Origin: Bradyrhizobium sp. 186
GTDB lineage: Bacteria > Pseudomonadota > Alphaproteobacteria > Rhizobiales > Xanthobacteraceae
Length of the DNA: 64,000 nt
Reading direction: 5' to 3'
NCBI RefSeq assembly: GCF_023101685.1
Contig: NZ_CP082164.1
Coordinates: 10,323,001 to 10,387,000 of the forward strand
Numbering within the stretch: position 1 is the stretch's first letter; the number at the start of each line of letters is the position of its first letter. The notes beneath the pieces were generated by a model. That model searched no databases. It was not told where the DNA came from and worked only from the letters and a program-made list of their open reading frames with translations. Shown here piece after piece: positions 36,380-47,151 of this stretch. Both the position numbers and the translations under genes were made by a program.

Positions 36380-37276
36380 ATGATGACACTCGCCATACAT
36401 GACCAGCGCCTGGCCAAGCCGGGCCTCCAGAACGCCGCGATGCGCGACTACGATTCCGTGCGCCGGGCGATCGCCTTCATCTCGGAAAACTGGCGCGCGC
36501 AGCCGACCATCGAGGCGATGGCGGACGCGGCCGGCGTCACGCCGGATGAGCTGCATCATCTCTTTCGCCGCTGGGCCTCGATCACGCCAAAGGCGTTCAT
36601 GCAGGCGCTCACCCTTGATCACGCCAAGGGCCTGTTGCGGGACTCCGCCAGCATCCTCGATGCGGCGCTCGACTCCGGTCTCTCGGGCCCGGGCCGGTTG
36701 CACGATCTCTTCGTCACCCATGAGGCGATGTCGCCGGGCGAATGGAAGAACGGCGGCGCGGGCCTGACGCTACGCTACGGTTTCCATCACTCGCCGTTCG
36801 GCACGGCGATCGTGATCGCGACCGATCGCGGCTTGTCGGGGCTCGCCTTTGCCGATCACGGTGAGGAGAAGGTCGCATTGGCCGACATGACGCGACGCTG
36901 GCCGAACGCAACCTATGTCGAGGATCACGAAGGCACCGCCCCGCTCGCCCAGCGCATTTTCGACACGAAACTCTGGCGACCCGATCAACCGCTTCGCGTG
37001 GTCATGATCGGCACCGATTTCGAAGTGCGGGTATGGGAGACGCTGTTGAAGATCCCGATGGGCCGCGCGGTGTCCTATTCGGACATCGCCTGCAACATCA
37101 AAAGCCCGAAGGCCTCGCGCGCCGTTGGTGCCGCGGTCGGCAAGAACCCCGTGTCCTTCGTCGTCCCCTGCCACCGCGCGCTCGGCAAGAGCGGCGCGCT
37201 CACCGGCTATCACTGGGGCATCACCCGCAAGCAGGCGATGCTGGGCTGGGAAGCGGGTCAGTTGGGGGTGCAGTAG
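36380..37276 (+). CDS. AraC-type regulator fused to O6-methylguanine-DNA methyltransferase (Ada-like)
   Basis: A 298-residue bifunctional protein. Residues about 25-120 form an AraC/Ada helix-turn-helix domain; the C-terminal domain is a methylated-DNA methyltransferase with the active-site cysteine in PCHRALG and the helix EVRVWETLLKIPMGRAVSYSDIA. The N-terminal zinc domain of E. coli Ada, which senses methyl-phosphotriesters, is absent. Induction by that route is therefore not possible, but the repair activity should be intact. Stands alone, without alkA or alkB nearby. Confidence 0.92.
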   Translation: MMTLAIHDQRLAKPGLQNAAMRDYDSVRRAIAFISENWRAQPTIEAMADAAGVTPDELHHLFRRWASITPKAFMQALTLDHAKGLLRDSASILDAALDSGLSGPGRLHDLFVTHEAMSPGEWKNGGAGLTLRYGFHHSPFGTAIVIATDRGLSGLAFADHGEEKVALADMTRRWPNATYVEDHEGTAPLAQRIFDTKLWRPDQPLRVVMIGTDFEVRVWETLLKIPMGRAVSYSDIACNIKSPKASRAVGAAVGKNPVSFVVPCHRALGKSGALTGYHWGITRKQAMLGWEAGQLGVQ

Positions 37277-37285
37277 ATTTACATT

Positions 37286-37426
37286 GTCGTCCCGGCGAAG
37301 GCCGGGACCCATACCGCGTGATCTATCGATGGTGGGTGGTGCCAGTCCCACGCGAAGACACGATAACAGCAAGTCTTCGCCAAACCTCTCCCTGTGCTTA
37401 TGGGTCCCGGCCTTCGCCGGGACGAC
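37286..37426. repeat. gtcccggc/gccgggac-ended repeat, copy 3
   Basis: A 141-bp unit with near-perfect inverted ends (gtcgtcccggcgaaggccgg and its complement) and the core aagtcttcgccaaacctctc. It lies between the Ada-like gene and gpmA, which are convergent. Confidence 0.82.
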
Positions 37427-37446
37427 ACGGAGTGTTGGGTACGCCG

Positions 37447-38070
37447 CTACGATGCCAGATCCAGCTTCGACGCCACCGTCGAATCCGCATTCAGCCGGTA
37501 GATGATCGGCACGCCAGTGGCGAGCTCGCGCTTCAAGATACCTTCGGGCGTGAGCTTCTCCAGCACCATGATCAGCGCGCGCAGCGAGTTGCCGTGGGCG
37601 GCGACCAAAGTGCGCTTGCCGTTGAGCACGGCGGGCAAAATCTCCTGCACGTAATAGGGCAGCGCGCGCGCCAGCGTGTCCTTCAGGCTTTCGCCGCCGG
37701 GGGGCGGCACGTCGTAGGAGCGGCGCCAGATCAGCACCTGGTCCTCGCCCCATTTCTTGCGCGCATCGTCCTTGTTGAGACCGGAGAGATCGCCATAGTC
37801 GCGCTCGTTCAGCGCGAGGTCCTTGCTGGTCGGCAGACCTTTCTGGTCGAGCTCGCCGAGAATGAGATCAAGTGTGTGCTGCGCGCGCGTCAGTACCGAG
37901 GTGTAGGCGACGTCGAACACGAGTCCCTGCGCCTTCAGCTTGCGGCCGGCTTCCCTGGCTTCAGTCACGCCGAGCTCGGTGAGATCGGGATCCTTCCAGC
38001 CCGTGAACAGGTTCTTCAAATTCCAATCGCTCTGGCCGTGGCGCACGAGCACGAGAAGACGTTCGCTCAT
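37447..38070 (-). CDS. gpmA: 2,3-bisphosphoglycerate-dependent phosphoglycerate mutase
   Basis: Glycolytic mutase of 207 residues. The phosphohistidine motif [10 protein letters not shown] is at the N-terminus, and the second catalytic His is in [12 protein letters not shown] at about residue 150. [12 protein letters not shown] completes the pattern. The length is typical of the short alphaproteobacterial form. ATG 38070 lies 19 bases after the dapB stop, so the two are likely co-transcribed. Confidence 0.95.
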   Translation of the reverse strand: MSERLLVLVRHGQSDWNLKNLFTGWKDPDLTELGVTEAREAGRKLKAQGLVFDVAYTSVLTRAQHTLDLILGELDQKGLPTSKDLALNERDYGDLSGLNKDDARKKWGEDQVLIWRRSYDVPPPGGESLKDTLARALPYYVQEILPAVLNGKRTLVAAHGNSLRALIMVLEKLTPEGILKRELATGVPIIYRLNADSTVASKLDLAS

Positions 38071-38089
38071 CAACTGCTTTCCGTTTTGT

Positions 38090-38905
38090 TCAGATGTCGG
38101 TCAGGCCGAGCACGTCGGCCATCGAATAAAGCCCCGGACTCTTGCCGTGCGCCCACAACGCCGCCTTCAGCGCGCCGTGGGCAAACAGCATGCGATCCTC
38201 GGCGTGATGCGACAGCGTCAGGCGCTCGAACGGACCGAGAAAGCTCACGCTGTGGTCGCCGGCCGCGGTGCCGCCCCGCAAGGAGGCAAATCCGATATCG
38301 CCGGAGCGGCGCGCGCCGGTGATGCCGTCGCGGCCGCGCACGCAATGCTCGTCCAGCGCGATGCCGCGGCCGCTGGCGGCGGCCTGGCCCAGCATCAGCG
38401 CCGTGCCCGAGGGCGCGTCGATCTTCATCCGGTGATGGGTTTCGACGATCTCGATGTCGAAGCTCGGATCGAGTGCCTTGGCGACGCGCTTGACCACCGC
38501 GGCGAGCAGGTTGACGCCGAGACTCATATTGCCCGACTGCACGACCACCGCGCGGTTGGTGACGCTCTTGATCACGGCATCATCGGAGCCCGAAAGACCG
38601 GTCGTGCCGATCACGTGCACGAGGCCACGCTGGGCGGCGATCGCGACGTTGGCGATGGTCGCCGCCGGCACGGTGAAATCAAGGATGCCGTCGGCATCCT
38701 TCGACATCGCCCAGAGGTCGGCGGAGATCATGATGCCGTTGGCAGGGAGCCCTGCGAGCACGCCGGCATCCTTGCCGAGCAGGTCGGAGCCCGGCGCCTC
38801 CAGCGCGCCGGCCAGCACCGCGCCTTTGCTCTCGGCAATCGCCCGCGTCAACGCCCGGCCCATCCGGCCGCCGGCTCCAGCAACAATCAAACGCATATCG
38901 GACAT
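38090..38905 (-). CDS. dapB: 4-hydroxy-tetrahydrodipicolinate reductase
   Basis: Lysine and diaminopimelate synthesis enzyme of 271 residues. The NAD(P) motif [12 protein letters not shown] lies at residues 8-19; the catalytic block is [17 protein letters not shown] with the His pair and Lys. SGNMSLGVN is the second conserved block. It precedes gpmA in the same direction. Confidence 0.96.
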   Translation of the reverse strand: MSDMRLIVAGAGGRMGRALTRAIAESKGAVLAGALEAPGSDLLGKDAGVLAGLPANGIMISADLWAMSKDADGILDFTVPAATIANVAIAAQRGLVHVIGTTGLSGSDDAVIKSVTNRAVVVQSGNMSLGVNLLAAVVKRVAKALDPSFDIEIVETHHRMKIDAPSGTALMLGQAAASGRGIALDEHCVRGRDGITGARRSGDIGFASLRGGTAAGDHSVSFLGPFERLTLSHHAEDRMLFAHGALKAALWAHGKSPGLYSMADVLGLTDI

Positions 38906-38988
38906 GGTGTGATCCTCTCACGGCCGTTGTAGCGGCGGGACGCAGTTCCGGCAACCGAGGGGCACAAGCGTCGTCACGCCACGCACGC

Positions 38989-39064
38989 GTCATTCCGGGG
39001 CGATGCGGAGCATCGAACCCGGAATCTCGAGATTCCGGGTTCGCCCTCGGCGCCCCGGAATGAC
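38989..39064. repeat. gtcattccggggc palindrome
   Basis: Nested inverted repeats with arms gtcattccggggc and gccccggaatgac and an inner gaatctcgagattc hairpin. Related to 47043-47122 and to 34959-34998. Confidence 0.8.
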
Positions 39065-39080
39065 AATGCGCCTACGACGG

Positions 39081-39380
39081 CTACGGACCGTCATAGCCCT
39101 CGATGATGATGAGGTCGGCGATGGAGTGCGGCTGGCGCACCTTGATGTTGGCCTGGTATTCCGGCGAGTTGTAGCAGGTGATCGCGGTCTCGTAGTCGGG
39201 GAATTCGATCACGACGTTGCGGGTGCGGCTCTGGCCCTCGACTGTCGTGAAACGGCCGCCACGGACGACGAAGCGGCCGCCGAATTTTTTGAAAATCGCG
39301 TCATTGGCGGCGACATAGGGCTTGTAGCCCTCGTCATTGTTAACGTCGACGCGTGCGATCCAGTAGCCTTTTGCTGCCAT
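39081..39380 (-). CDS. DUF1330 domain protein
   Basis: A 99-residue ferredoxin-fold (dimeric alpha/beta barrel) protein. The DUF1330 pattern is clear: GYWIARVDVNNDEGYKPYV, GRFVVRGG, NVVIEFPDYETAITCYNSPEY. Function is unknown. Start lies 18 bases after the pyrF stop, so it ends a three-gene operon. Confidence 0.88.
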   Translation of the reverse strand: MAAKGYWIARVDVNNDEGYKPYVAANDAIFKKFGGRFVVRGGRFTTVEGQSRTRNVVIEFPDYETAITCYNSPEYQANIKVRQPHSIADLIIIEGYDGP

Positions 39381-39398
39381 CGTTCTTCTCCTGTTTGT

Positions 39399-40109
39399 TC
39401 AGCCCAATGCCTGCGCGATCTCGGCCTGGATGGCCTCGGCGACAGCCTTCGGATCGGCGGCTTCCACCACCGGCCGCCCGACGACGAGATAGTCGGCGCC
39501 GGCCGCGATCGCGCGTCCCGGCGTCATGATGCGCTTCTGGTCGCCGGTCGCCGAGCCCGCCGGCCGGATGCCGGGGGTGACGAGGTTCATCTGATGGCCG
39601 ACGATCTTGCGCAAGGCGCCTGCTTCCTCCGGCGCGCAGACCAGGCCGTCGATACCGAGCACCTGCGCCTGCTGCGCCCGCGCTTCGACCAGCTCGGAGA
39701 CGCCGAGCCGATAGCCGGCGGCATGCAGATCGTCATCGTTGTAGGAAGTCAGCACGGTGACCGCGAGGATCTTCAGGCTGGAGCTGCCGCGGCCTTCCAC
39801 GGCGCCCTTCATGGTCTGCGGATAGGCGTGCACGGTGACGAAGGTCGCGCCCAGCCTGGATACGCTCTCCACGCCGCGCCTCACCGTATTGCCGATGTCG
39901 TGCATCTTGAGATCGGCAAACACCTTCTTGCCCTTGTCGGCGAGCTTGCCGATCAGCGGCAGGCCGCCTGCATAAGCGAGCTGATAGCCGATCTTGTAGA
40001 ACGTGACGCTGTCGCCGAGCCTTGCGACCATCGCCTCCGCGTCCTCCGGACTCGGCAAATCGAGCGCGGCGATCAGGCGGTCTTTTGGGGCGATTTCGGC
40101 TGGCGTCAT
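39399..40109 (-). CDS. pyrF: Orotidine 5'-phosphate decarboxylase
   Basis: Last enzyme of UMP synthesis, 236 residues. The signature [13 protein letters not shown] with the catalytic Lys-Asp pair lies at about 64-76; IAALDLP starts the barrel and TPGIRPAG is the phosphate-binding block. It follows the flavin reductase gene by 6 bases. Confidence 0.96.
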   Translation of the reverse strand: MTPAEIAPKDRLIAALDLPSPEDAEAMVARLGDSVTFYKIGYQLAYAGGLPLIGKLADKGKKVFADLKMHDIGNTVRRGVESVSRLGATFVTVHAYPQTMKGAVEGRGSSSLKILAVTVLTSYNDDDLHAAGYRLGVSELVEARAQQAQVLGIDGLVCAPEEAGALRKIVGHQMNLVTPGIRPAGSATGDQKRIMTPGRAIAAGADYLVVGRPVVEAADPKAVAEAIQAEIAQALG

Positions 40110-40115
40110 GTCACC

Positions 40116-40694
40116 TCACATCATGCGTTGGGAAATGTCGATCAACTGCCGCACCATCTCCTTCAGCGCGTCGATATCGGCCTGGTTCTTGAGCCTGTCC
40201 ATATCGTCATAGGCCTGGTCGGCAAAGGCGAGCGTGAGCTGGCTGGCGATCACATTGGCGTGGCAGGAGGTCAGGATCAGCCGCAACGCCCCAACCGCGC
40301 GGGCAGCGCCGAGCCTATTCTGCGAGGCGCCTGCGAGCGCGAAGACACGGTTGCGGAACACCTCGCCGCGCGCCTCATGCGGATCCTGCACGCGGCTGAC
40401 CCAGTCGATCGCGTTCTTCAGGAGCGGCGGCACCGAAGCATTGTATTCGGGCGTGACGATGAGCACGCCATGATGCGCGCCGATCATCCGCTTGAGATTG
40501 ACCGCATGCTTGGGCACGCCGGACTTGGCCTGAAGATCGCCGTCATAGATCGGCAGCGGGAAATCGGCGAGCGAGATGCGGGTGACGTCGACACCGGCCT
40601 GGGCGAATTCATAAGCGGCCACCGCCGCCAGCTTCGCGTTATGCGAGCCGGTGCGCAGCGAGCCGGGAATGACCAGGATTTTGGGTGCGGACAT
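40116..40694 (-). CDS. NADPH-dependent FMN reductase-like flavoprotein
   Basis: A 192-residue flavodoxin-like protein of the NADPH-dependent FMN reductase/azoreductase family. The FMN phosphate loop is ILVIPGSLRTGSHN, and the flavin ring contact is TPEYNASVPPLLKNAIDW. Likely a quinone or chromate-type reductase in the cytosol. ATG 40694 is preferred; the frame extends three codons further. It is the first gene of the operon with pyrF and the DUF1330 gene. Confidence 0.9.
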   Translation of the reverse strand: MSAPKILVIPGSLRTGSHNAKLAAVAAYEFAQAGVDVTRISLADFPLPIYDGDLQAKSGVPKHAVNLKRMIGAHHGVLIVTPEYNASVPPLLKNAIDWVSRVQDPHEARGEVFRNRVFALAGASQNRLGAARAVGALRLILTSCHANVIASQLTLAFADQAYDDMDRLKNQADIDALKEMVRQLIDISQRMM

Positions 40695-40751
40695 CCAATC
40701 CAATTGCGTTCGGCGAAACGAGCCCGCCGCGCAAAGAGGAAGCCGGCGGAA

Positions 40752-41351
40752 TTAGTCCTTGCGATACACCCAGACGCGAGCCGGCGGAAGGTTCATCCAG
40801 ATCCGTTCCGAGGCCTCTGTGGACACGCCTGGCAGCGATTTCGGGATCGGCGGCACCACCGCGTAGGTGAACTGGACGAAGGGGGCGCCGGGTGCGAGCG
40901 CCGTGAAGGCGTCGCGAATGAGCCGCAGCCGCGTCAGCATCGGTTTGGTCACCAGCGGCAGGCCGGAGACCACGGCGGACGCCGGCGCGCTCAGGACGTT
41001 CCAGAGCGTGTCACGCAGCCGATAGGCATCGCCCTGCACCACCTTGGCTTGCGGATAACGGTCGCGCAGCAGCGCGCAGAAGCCGGGATTGTATTCGACC
41101 AGGACAAGACGCTTCTGGTCGACGCCGCGCTCGACCAAGGCTGAGGTGATGGCGCCGGTGCCGGGCCCGAGCTCGACCACCGGTGCGTCCGAGTTGACAT
41201 CGACATAATGGGCCATGGTCCGGGCCAAAAGCTTTCCGGACGGCATTACCGCGCCCATGTGGAGGGGCTTTTCGATCCACGACCTTAGAAAGCGCACCTC
41301 GTCGTCAAGACGGGGCTTCTTCAACGCACGCGCGGACGATGGCAATGGCAT
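40752..41351 (-). CDS. pmtA: Phospholipid N-methyltransferase (PmtA)
   Basis: SAM-dependent methyltransferase of 199 residues that would methylate phosphatidylethanolamine towards phosphatidylcholine. The SAM motif is VVELGPGTGAITSAL at about 58-72; SGLPLVTKP is the conserved downstream motif, and the HMGAVMPSGKLLARTMA block is usual for the rhizobial PmtA family. Its position just after dnaJ matches what I recall of Bradyrhizobium. Phosphatidylcholine is needed for efficient symbiosis in that genus. Confidence 0.86.
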   Translation of the reverse strand: MPLPSSARALKKPRLDDEVRFLRSWIEKPLHMGAVMPSGKLLARTMAHYVDVNSDAPVVELGPGTGAITSALVERGVDQKRLVLVEYNPGFCALLRDRYPQAKVVQGDAYRLRDTLWNVLSAPASAVVSGLPLVTKPMLTRLRLIRDAFTALAPGAPFVQFTYAVVPPIPKSLPGVSTEASERIWMNLPPARVWVYRKD

Positions 41352-41439
41352 GTCAGGACCGGACGGGACCGCGTGACCGCGGCGTGTCAGAAAATGGTCA
41401 CAAAGACGTATAGGCCCAAGGCGAAACGGTCAAGACGAG

Positions 41440-42567
41440 TCAACTCGCCCGATTACCGAAGAAATCCTTGACCTTGGTAAAGAAGCCTTCGGATTCCGGC
41501 TGGGTGTTGTCGGAGGAGAGCTTTTCGAACTCGGCCAGCAATTCCTGCTGCTTCTTGGTGAGATTCTGCGGGGTCTCGACCACGACCTGGACATACATGT
41601 CGCCCATTTGGCGCGAGCGCAGCACCGGCATGCCTTTTGATGCAATGCGGAATCGGCGGGCGGACTGGGTTCCGGCCGGCACCTTCACCTTGGTCTTGCC
41701 CTTGTCGATGGTCGGCACCTCGAATTCGCCGCCGAGCGCCGCCGTCACCATCGAGATCGGCACACGGCAATACAAGTCGGCGCCGTCGCGCTGGAAGAAC
41801 TGGTGCTGGGCCAGCGACAGGAAGATGTAGAGGTCGCCGGGCGGGCCGCCACGGACACCGGCTTCGCCTTCGCCGGCGAGCCTGATCCTCGTGCCGTCCT
41901 CAACGCCCGGGGGAATGTTGACCGACAGATTCCGCTCGCGGGTCACCCGGCCCTGTCCCGAGCAGGACGGGCAGGCGTCCTCGATCATCTGGCCACGGCC
42001 TTGGCAGCCAGGGCAGGTGCGCTCGAGGGTGAAGAAGCCCTGCGACTGCCGCACGCGTCCGGCACCGCCGCAGGTCGAGCAGGTCTTCGGCTTGGTGCCG
42101 GCCTTGGCGCCGATACCCGAGCAGGCCTCGCAGGTGACGGAGACCGGGATCTCGATCTGCGCGGTCTTGCCGCCAAAGGCTTCCTCGAGCGTGATCTCCA
42201 TGTTGTAGCGCAGGTCAGCGCCGCGCTCGCGGCCGCCACGGCCGCGCTGTCCGGCCATGCCGAACAGGTCCTCGAAAATGTCGGAGAAGGACGAGGCAAA
42301 GCCTGCGCCGAAACCGGCGCCCCCACCAGGACCGCCCTGCTCGAAGGCGGCATGGCCGAAACGGTCATAGGCCGCGCGCTTGTCCTTGTCCTTCAGGATC
42401 TCGTAGGCCTCGTTGATTTCCTTGAACCGGACTTCGCTGGTGTCATCCCCCGGATTGCGGTCGGGGTGAAATTTCATCGCAAGCTTGCGGAAGGACGATT
42501 TCAATATGGAATCGTCAGCGTTGCGTTCGACTTCGAGGGTTTCGTAATAGCAGCGCTTGGTGGACAT
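41440..42567 (-). CDS. dnaJ: Chaperone DnaJ
   Basis: Hsp40 co-chaperone of 375 residues: J-domain with HPD (FHPDRNPGD) at about residue 33, Gly/Phe-rich linker, four CxxCxGxG-type zinc repeats ([32 protein letters not shown]) and the substrate-binding C-terminal domains. It stimulates DnaK ATPase. It follows dnaK in the same direction with 244 bases between them. Confidence 0.97.
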   Translation of the reverse strand: MSTKRCYYETLEVERNADDSILKSSFRKLAMKFHPDRNPGDDTSEVRFKEINEAYEILKDKDKRAAYDRFGHAAFEQGGPGGGAGFGAGFASSFSDIFEDLFGMAGQRGRGGRERGADLRYNMEITLEEAFGGKTAQIEIPVSVTCEACSGIGAKAGTKPKTCSTCGGAGRVRQSQGFFTLERTCPGCQGRGQMIEDACPSCSGQGRVTRERNLSVNIPPGVEDGTRIRLAGEGEAGVRGGPPGDLYIFLSLAQHQFFQRDGADLYCRVPISMVTAALGGEFEVPTIDKGKTKVKVPAGTQSARRFRIASKGMPVLRSRQMGDMYVQVVVETPQNLTKKQQELLAEFEKLSSDNTQPESEGFFTKVKDFFGNRAS

Positions 42568-42739
42568 GTCTGACTCGGCCTATCCAATCGCGATTCAAGT
42601 CGGAGCGAAACAACGTCGCCACGCGACGATATAAGCGCCCTTCCGCCTTGCGGCAGGGGGCAGCACGGCGGAGTTGAGAATAACGGCTGGAAATTGATCG
42701 ATCGTAACGGGAACACGGCCCGTCGAACCCGACACCAAC

Positions 42740-42762
42740 GCCTCCCCCTTGAAGGGGGAGGC
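42740..42762 (-). terminator. GC hairpin between dnaK and dnaJ
   Basis: A perfect 9-bp or longer stem (GCCTCCCCC / GGGGGAGGC) with a TTGAA loop, 50 bases after the dnaK stop. There is no T-run, so it is either a partial terminator, an mRNA-stabilising hairpin or a repeat unit. It may lower dnaJ relative to dnaK expression. Confidence 0.5.
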
Positions 42763-42811
42763 CGATCGAGCGTATGGGGTCCAAGCCGTCCGCATCATCA
42801 CCCTCGCGGGC

Positions 42812-44713
<1,902 letters not shown>

Positions 44714-44818
44714 GGTCCTGATATCCTTGTTTTTGCGGCAGGCTGGCTGGGCCCAGAAGGCACCCGAACCGAAACCCCCTAAGATCAAACATCCGCGATA
44801 TTGCGATGATTGAGGCTC

Positions 44819-44846
44819 ATATAGGAGGGGGGGAGGGGCCCGCAAG
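44819..44846 (-). promoter_or_regulatory. Sigma32-type heat-shock promoter of dnaK
   Basis: Reading on the minus strand: CTTGCGG at 44846-44840 and CCTATAT at 44825-44819, with 14 bases between them. This fits the RpoH consensus (CTTG...CC-AT-T). It lies about 105 bases upstream of the dnaK ATG. In Bradyrhizobium japonicum dnaKJ is known to be RpoH-controlled. Confidence 0.6.
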
Positions 44847-44988
44847 GACCGAACGCAAGTTTCGGCCGTGAAAACATTGGGTTTTGGAAGAACATATCCG
44901 GGCTGAACCGCCTTGCAGGTGAGGAATTATTAACAGATCCCGCCCTTAGCCGGCACCTCCGGTCCCGCCCTGTTGCGCCAAGGCCAAA

Positions 44989-45035
44989 CCCGCTAAAAGG
45001 CGGGCGGCCGGACAGCCTCCTCGTTGAGGCTGTCC
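44989..45035. promoter_or_regulatory. Tandem hairpins between dnaK promoter and exported-protein gene
   Basis: First hairpin CCCGC-TAAAAG-GCGGG at 44989-45004; second a perfect 10-bp stem GGACAGCCTC / GAGGCTGTCC with a CTCGTT loop at 45010-45035. No T-run follows. They lie about 65 bases upstream of the ATG at 45101 and could be a leader structure or part of a small RNA. The rest of the 44847-45100 interval shows no gene. Confidence 0.45.
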
Positions 45036-45100
45036 CGCGCGACAAAGCGGCCCGATGGCCCACCATCGAACGGCCTCAATGTGAACCAACTAGAGTGCCC

Positions 45101-46042
45101 ATGAAGCTGATCCGCCCCCTCGCCGCGCTCGCTCTCCTCGTCGCCACCGCACTTCCGGCCCTTGCGGCCGATCCCGAATATCCGCCGGGGCTGCGCCTCG
45201 GCATGGTGCCGTTGATCGGCCTCAGCGCGGCAAAAACCTTTCCGGGATTCGAGAGCGAGGACGGCAATGTGAAGGTGCTGGTCACCGAGCTGCCGCCGGA
45301 CGCCTATGGCGAGGTTGCCAATGCCTTCAAGGCCAACCCGGCCGGCACCGGTGGGGTCAAGCCGGACAAGGTCGAGACGCCCGCGGGCCTTGCCTATTTC
45401 ACCACCGAGACCGGTAAGGCCGGCGATGCCACGGTGAGGCGCTATTCGATGATCGTGCAGGGCACCGGCTTCTCCGGCTATGTCGCGGTCCAGATCCCGG
45501 AGAATGCCACCAAGATCTACACCGACGAAGCGGTGCGGCAGATGTTCGCGAGCGCCGTGACGCGCAAGGAGGTGCCGGTCGAGGAGCAGCTTTCGCGGAT
45601 GCCGTTCAAGGTCACCGACCTCGCCGACTTCAAGAACGTGCGCGCGCTTGCGCCCGGCACCAGCATCATCCTGGCCGACGGCGACGAGAGCACCGGCTTC
45701 GAGCCAAAACCGTTCATGATCCTCGGCCTGATCGGCGCGACCCCGCAGCAGGCCGACGACCGCGCCCGCTTCGCCCAGGAGGCGGCGCTCCAGATTCCCG
45801 GCGTGCGCGAGTCGCGCGTCACCATGTCCGAGCCGATCCGCATCAACGGCCAGCAGGGTTTTGAGACCCGGATCGACGGCGTCAGCGGCAAGGACAAGGT
45901 CGCAGTGACCGTGGTGCAGTGGATCCGCTTCAGCAGCGGCGGCGCCTCGCTACGCATCATCGCCAGCGCCCCGCGTGACCAGTGGACGACTGCCTTCACC
46001 CGCTTCCGCGCCGTGCGTGACGGTATCCAGCCGAAGGGGTAG
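45101..46042 (+). CDS. Exported protein of unknown function
   Basis: A 313-residue protein with a Sec signal peptide (MKLIRPLAALALLVATALPALA-ADPEYPPG). The mature part is soluble in appearance, with no membrane segment, cysteines or recognised motif; it contains KTFPGFESEDGNVKVLVTELP and a C-terminal KVAVTVVQWIRFSSGGASLRI strand region, suggesting a beta-rich fold. ATG 45101 was chosen over a GTG six bases upstream. It is divergent from dnaK. I do not recognise its family with confidence. Confidence 0.82.
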   Translation: MKLIRPLAALALLVATALPALAADPEYPPGLRLGMVPLIGLSAAKTFPGFESEDGNVKVLVTELPPDAYGEVANAFKANPAGTGGVKPDKVETPAGLAYFTTETGKAGDATVRRYSMIVQGTGFSGYVAVQIPENATKIYTDEAVRQMFASAVTRKEVPVEEQLSRMPFKVTDLADFKNVRALAPGTSIILADGDESTGFEPKPFMILGLIGATPQQADDRARFAQEAALQIPGVRESRVTMSEPIRINGQQGFETRIDGVSGKDKVAVTVVQWIRFSSGGASLRIIASAPRDQWTTAFTRFRAVRDGIQPKG

Positions 46043-46062
46043 CCGCATCAACAAGCGAGATG

Positions 46063-46192
46063 CGCTCCCTCCCCCGCTTGCGGGGGAGGGCTGGGGAGAG
46101 GGTGTCTCCACAATCAACACTCCCTAAGTGGAGAGAGCCCTCCCCCGGCGCCTTGCGCCGACCTCTCCCGCAGGCGGGAGAGGTGCATCGAG
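46063..46192. repeat. cctcccccgcttgcgggggagg repeat cluster
   Basis: One perfect hairpin unit at about 46070-46092 and further related units up to 46190 (ctctcccgcaggcgggagagg). Same family as 16087 and 19341. Confidence 0.75.
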
Positions 46193-46307
46193 CACGCGGC
46201 GAGAGCCCAAGCGCTGGACAAATCCGGCCGCATTTTTTGGCTTCGGTTCGTACACGAACGGAACTAGTCTTCTCCTCCGTTGGGTTCATCCTGGAGGGAG
46301 GCGAACG

Positions 46308-47030
46308 ATGCTGGATCGGCGACAAATCTTGGCGGCGCTTGGGACGACGGCGCTCGCGACGCTCGCTCCAACCGCGCTCTTTGCAGCCGCATCGATCAAG
46401 CCGGATGATTCATCCGCGCTGCTCGTGATCGACGTGCAAAACTGCTTCCTGCCCGGCGGCAGTCTCGCGGTGAAGGAAGGCGACCAGGTGGTGCCGGTCA
46501 TCAACAAGTTGGCCAAGGCGTTCGCGAACGTGGTGATGACGCAGGACTGGCACACGCCCGGCCATGTCTCGTTCGCCTCGGTACATCCCGGCAAGAAGCC
46601 GTTCGAGACCGTCGACCTGCCCTATGGCAAGCAGGTGCTGTGGCCCGACCATTGCGTGCAAGGCACCGACGGCGCGGCGTTGTCGAAGGACCTTTCGATC
46701 GCGCACGCCGAGCTCATCATCCGCAAGGGCTTTCACAAGGACGTCGACAGCTACTCGGCCTTCCTCGAAGCCGACGGCAAGACTTCGACCGGTCTCGCCG
46801 GCTATCTGAAGGGGCGCAAGATCAAGCGCGTCTTCGTCGCAGGGCTCGCGACCGATTTCTGCGTCGCCTGGACCGCGCTCGACGCGCGCAAGGCGGGCTT
46901 CGAGGTCTATGTCGTGGAAGACGCCTGCCGCGGCATCGACACGCAGGGCTCGCTGGCCAAGGCCTGGGCCGATATGGCCAAGGCCGGGGTGAAGCGGATT
47001 CAGTCGGGCGATATCGCGGTGAGCGCGTAA
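46308..47030 (+). CDS. pncA: Nicotinamidase with export signal
   Basis: Isochorismatase-fold amidase of 240 residues that would hydrolyse nicotinamide to nicotinate. Catalytic triad: D42 (VIDVQNCF), K140 (IRKGFHKDVDSYSAF) and C185 (GLATDFCVAW). Metal ligands: D80, H82 and H86 in QDWHTPGH. Unlike the cytosolic enzyme it starts with a Tat-like leader (DRRQILAALGTTALATLAP...LFAA), so the protein is probably periplasmic. ATG 46308 has a GGAGGGAGG site. The upstream open frame to 46128 is repeat sequence. Confidence 0.9.
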   Translation: MLDRRQILAALGTTALATLAPTALFAAASIKPDDSSALLVIDVQNCFLPGGSLAVKEGDQVVPVINKLAKAFANVVMTQDWHTPGHVSFASVHPGKKPFETVDLPYGKQVLWPDHCVQGTDGAALSKDLSIAHAELIIRKGFHKDVDSYSAFLEADGKTSTGLAGYLKGRKIKRVFVAGLATDFCVAWTALDARKAGFEVYVVEDACRGIDTQGSLAKAWADMAKAGVKRIQSGDIAVSA

Positions 47031-47042
47031 CGGAAGCGAGCC

Positions 47043-47122
47043 GTCATTCCGGGGCGATGCGAAGCATCGAACCCGGAAGCTCGAGTTTCCGGGTTCGGCT
47101 CTGCGAGCCGCCCCGGAACGAC
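47043..47122. repeat. gtcattccggggc palindrome, second long copy
   Basis: Close copy of 38989-39064 with inner agctcgagttt hairpin. Located between convergent genes for nicotinamidase and GrpE. Confidence 0.8.
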
Positions 47123-47151
47123 GCCTGAACCAACAGTGCGTAGAATGCGGC

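Noticed and set aside
39003..41144. 713-codon open frame on the plus strand.
   Set aside because: It lies opposite DUF1330, pyrF, the flavin reductase and pmtA, all of which have clear family motifs; it is a shadow.
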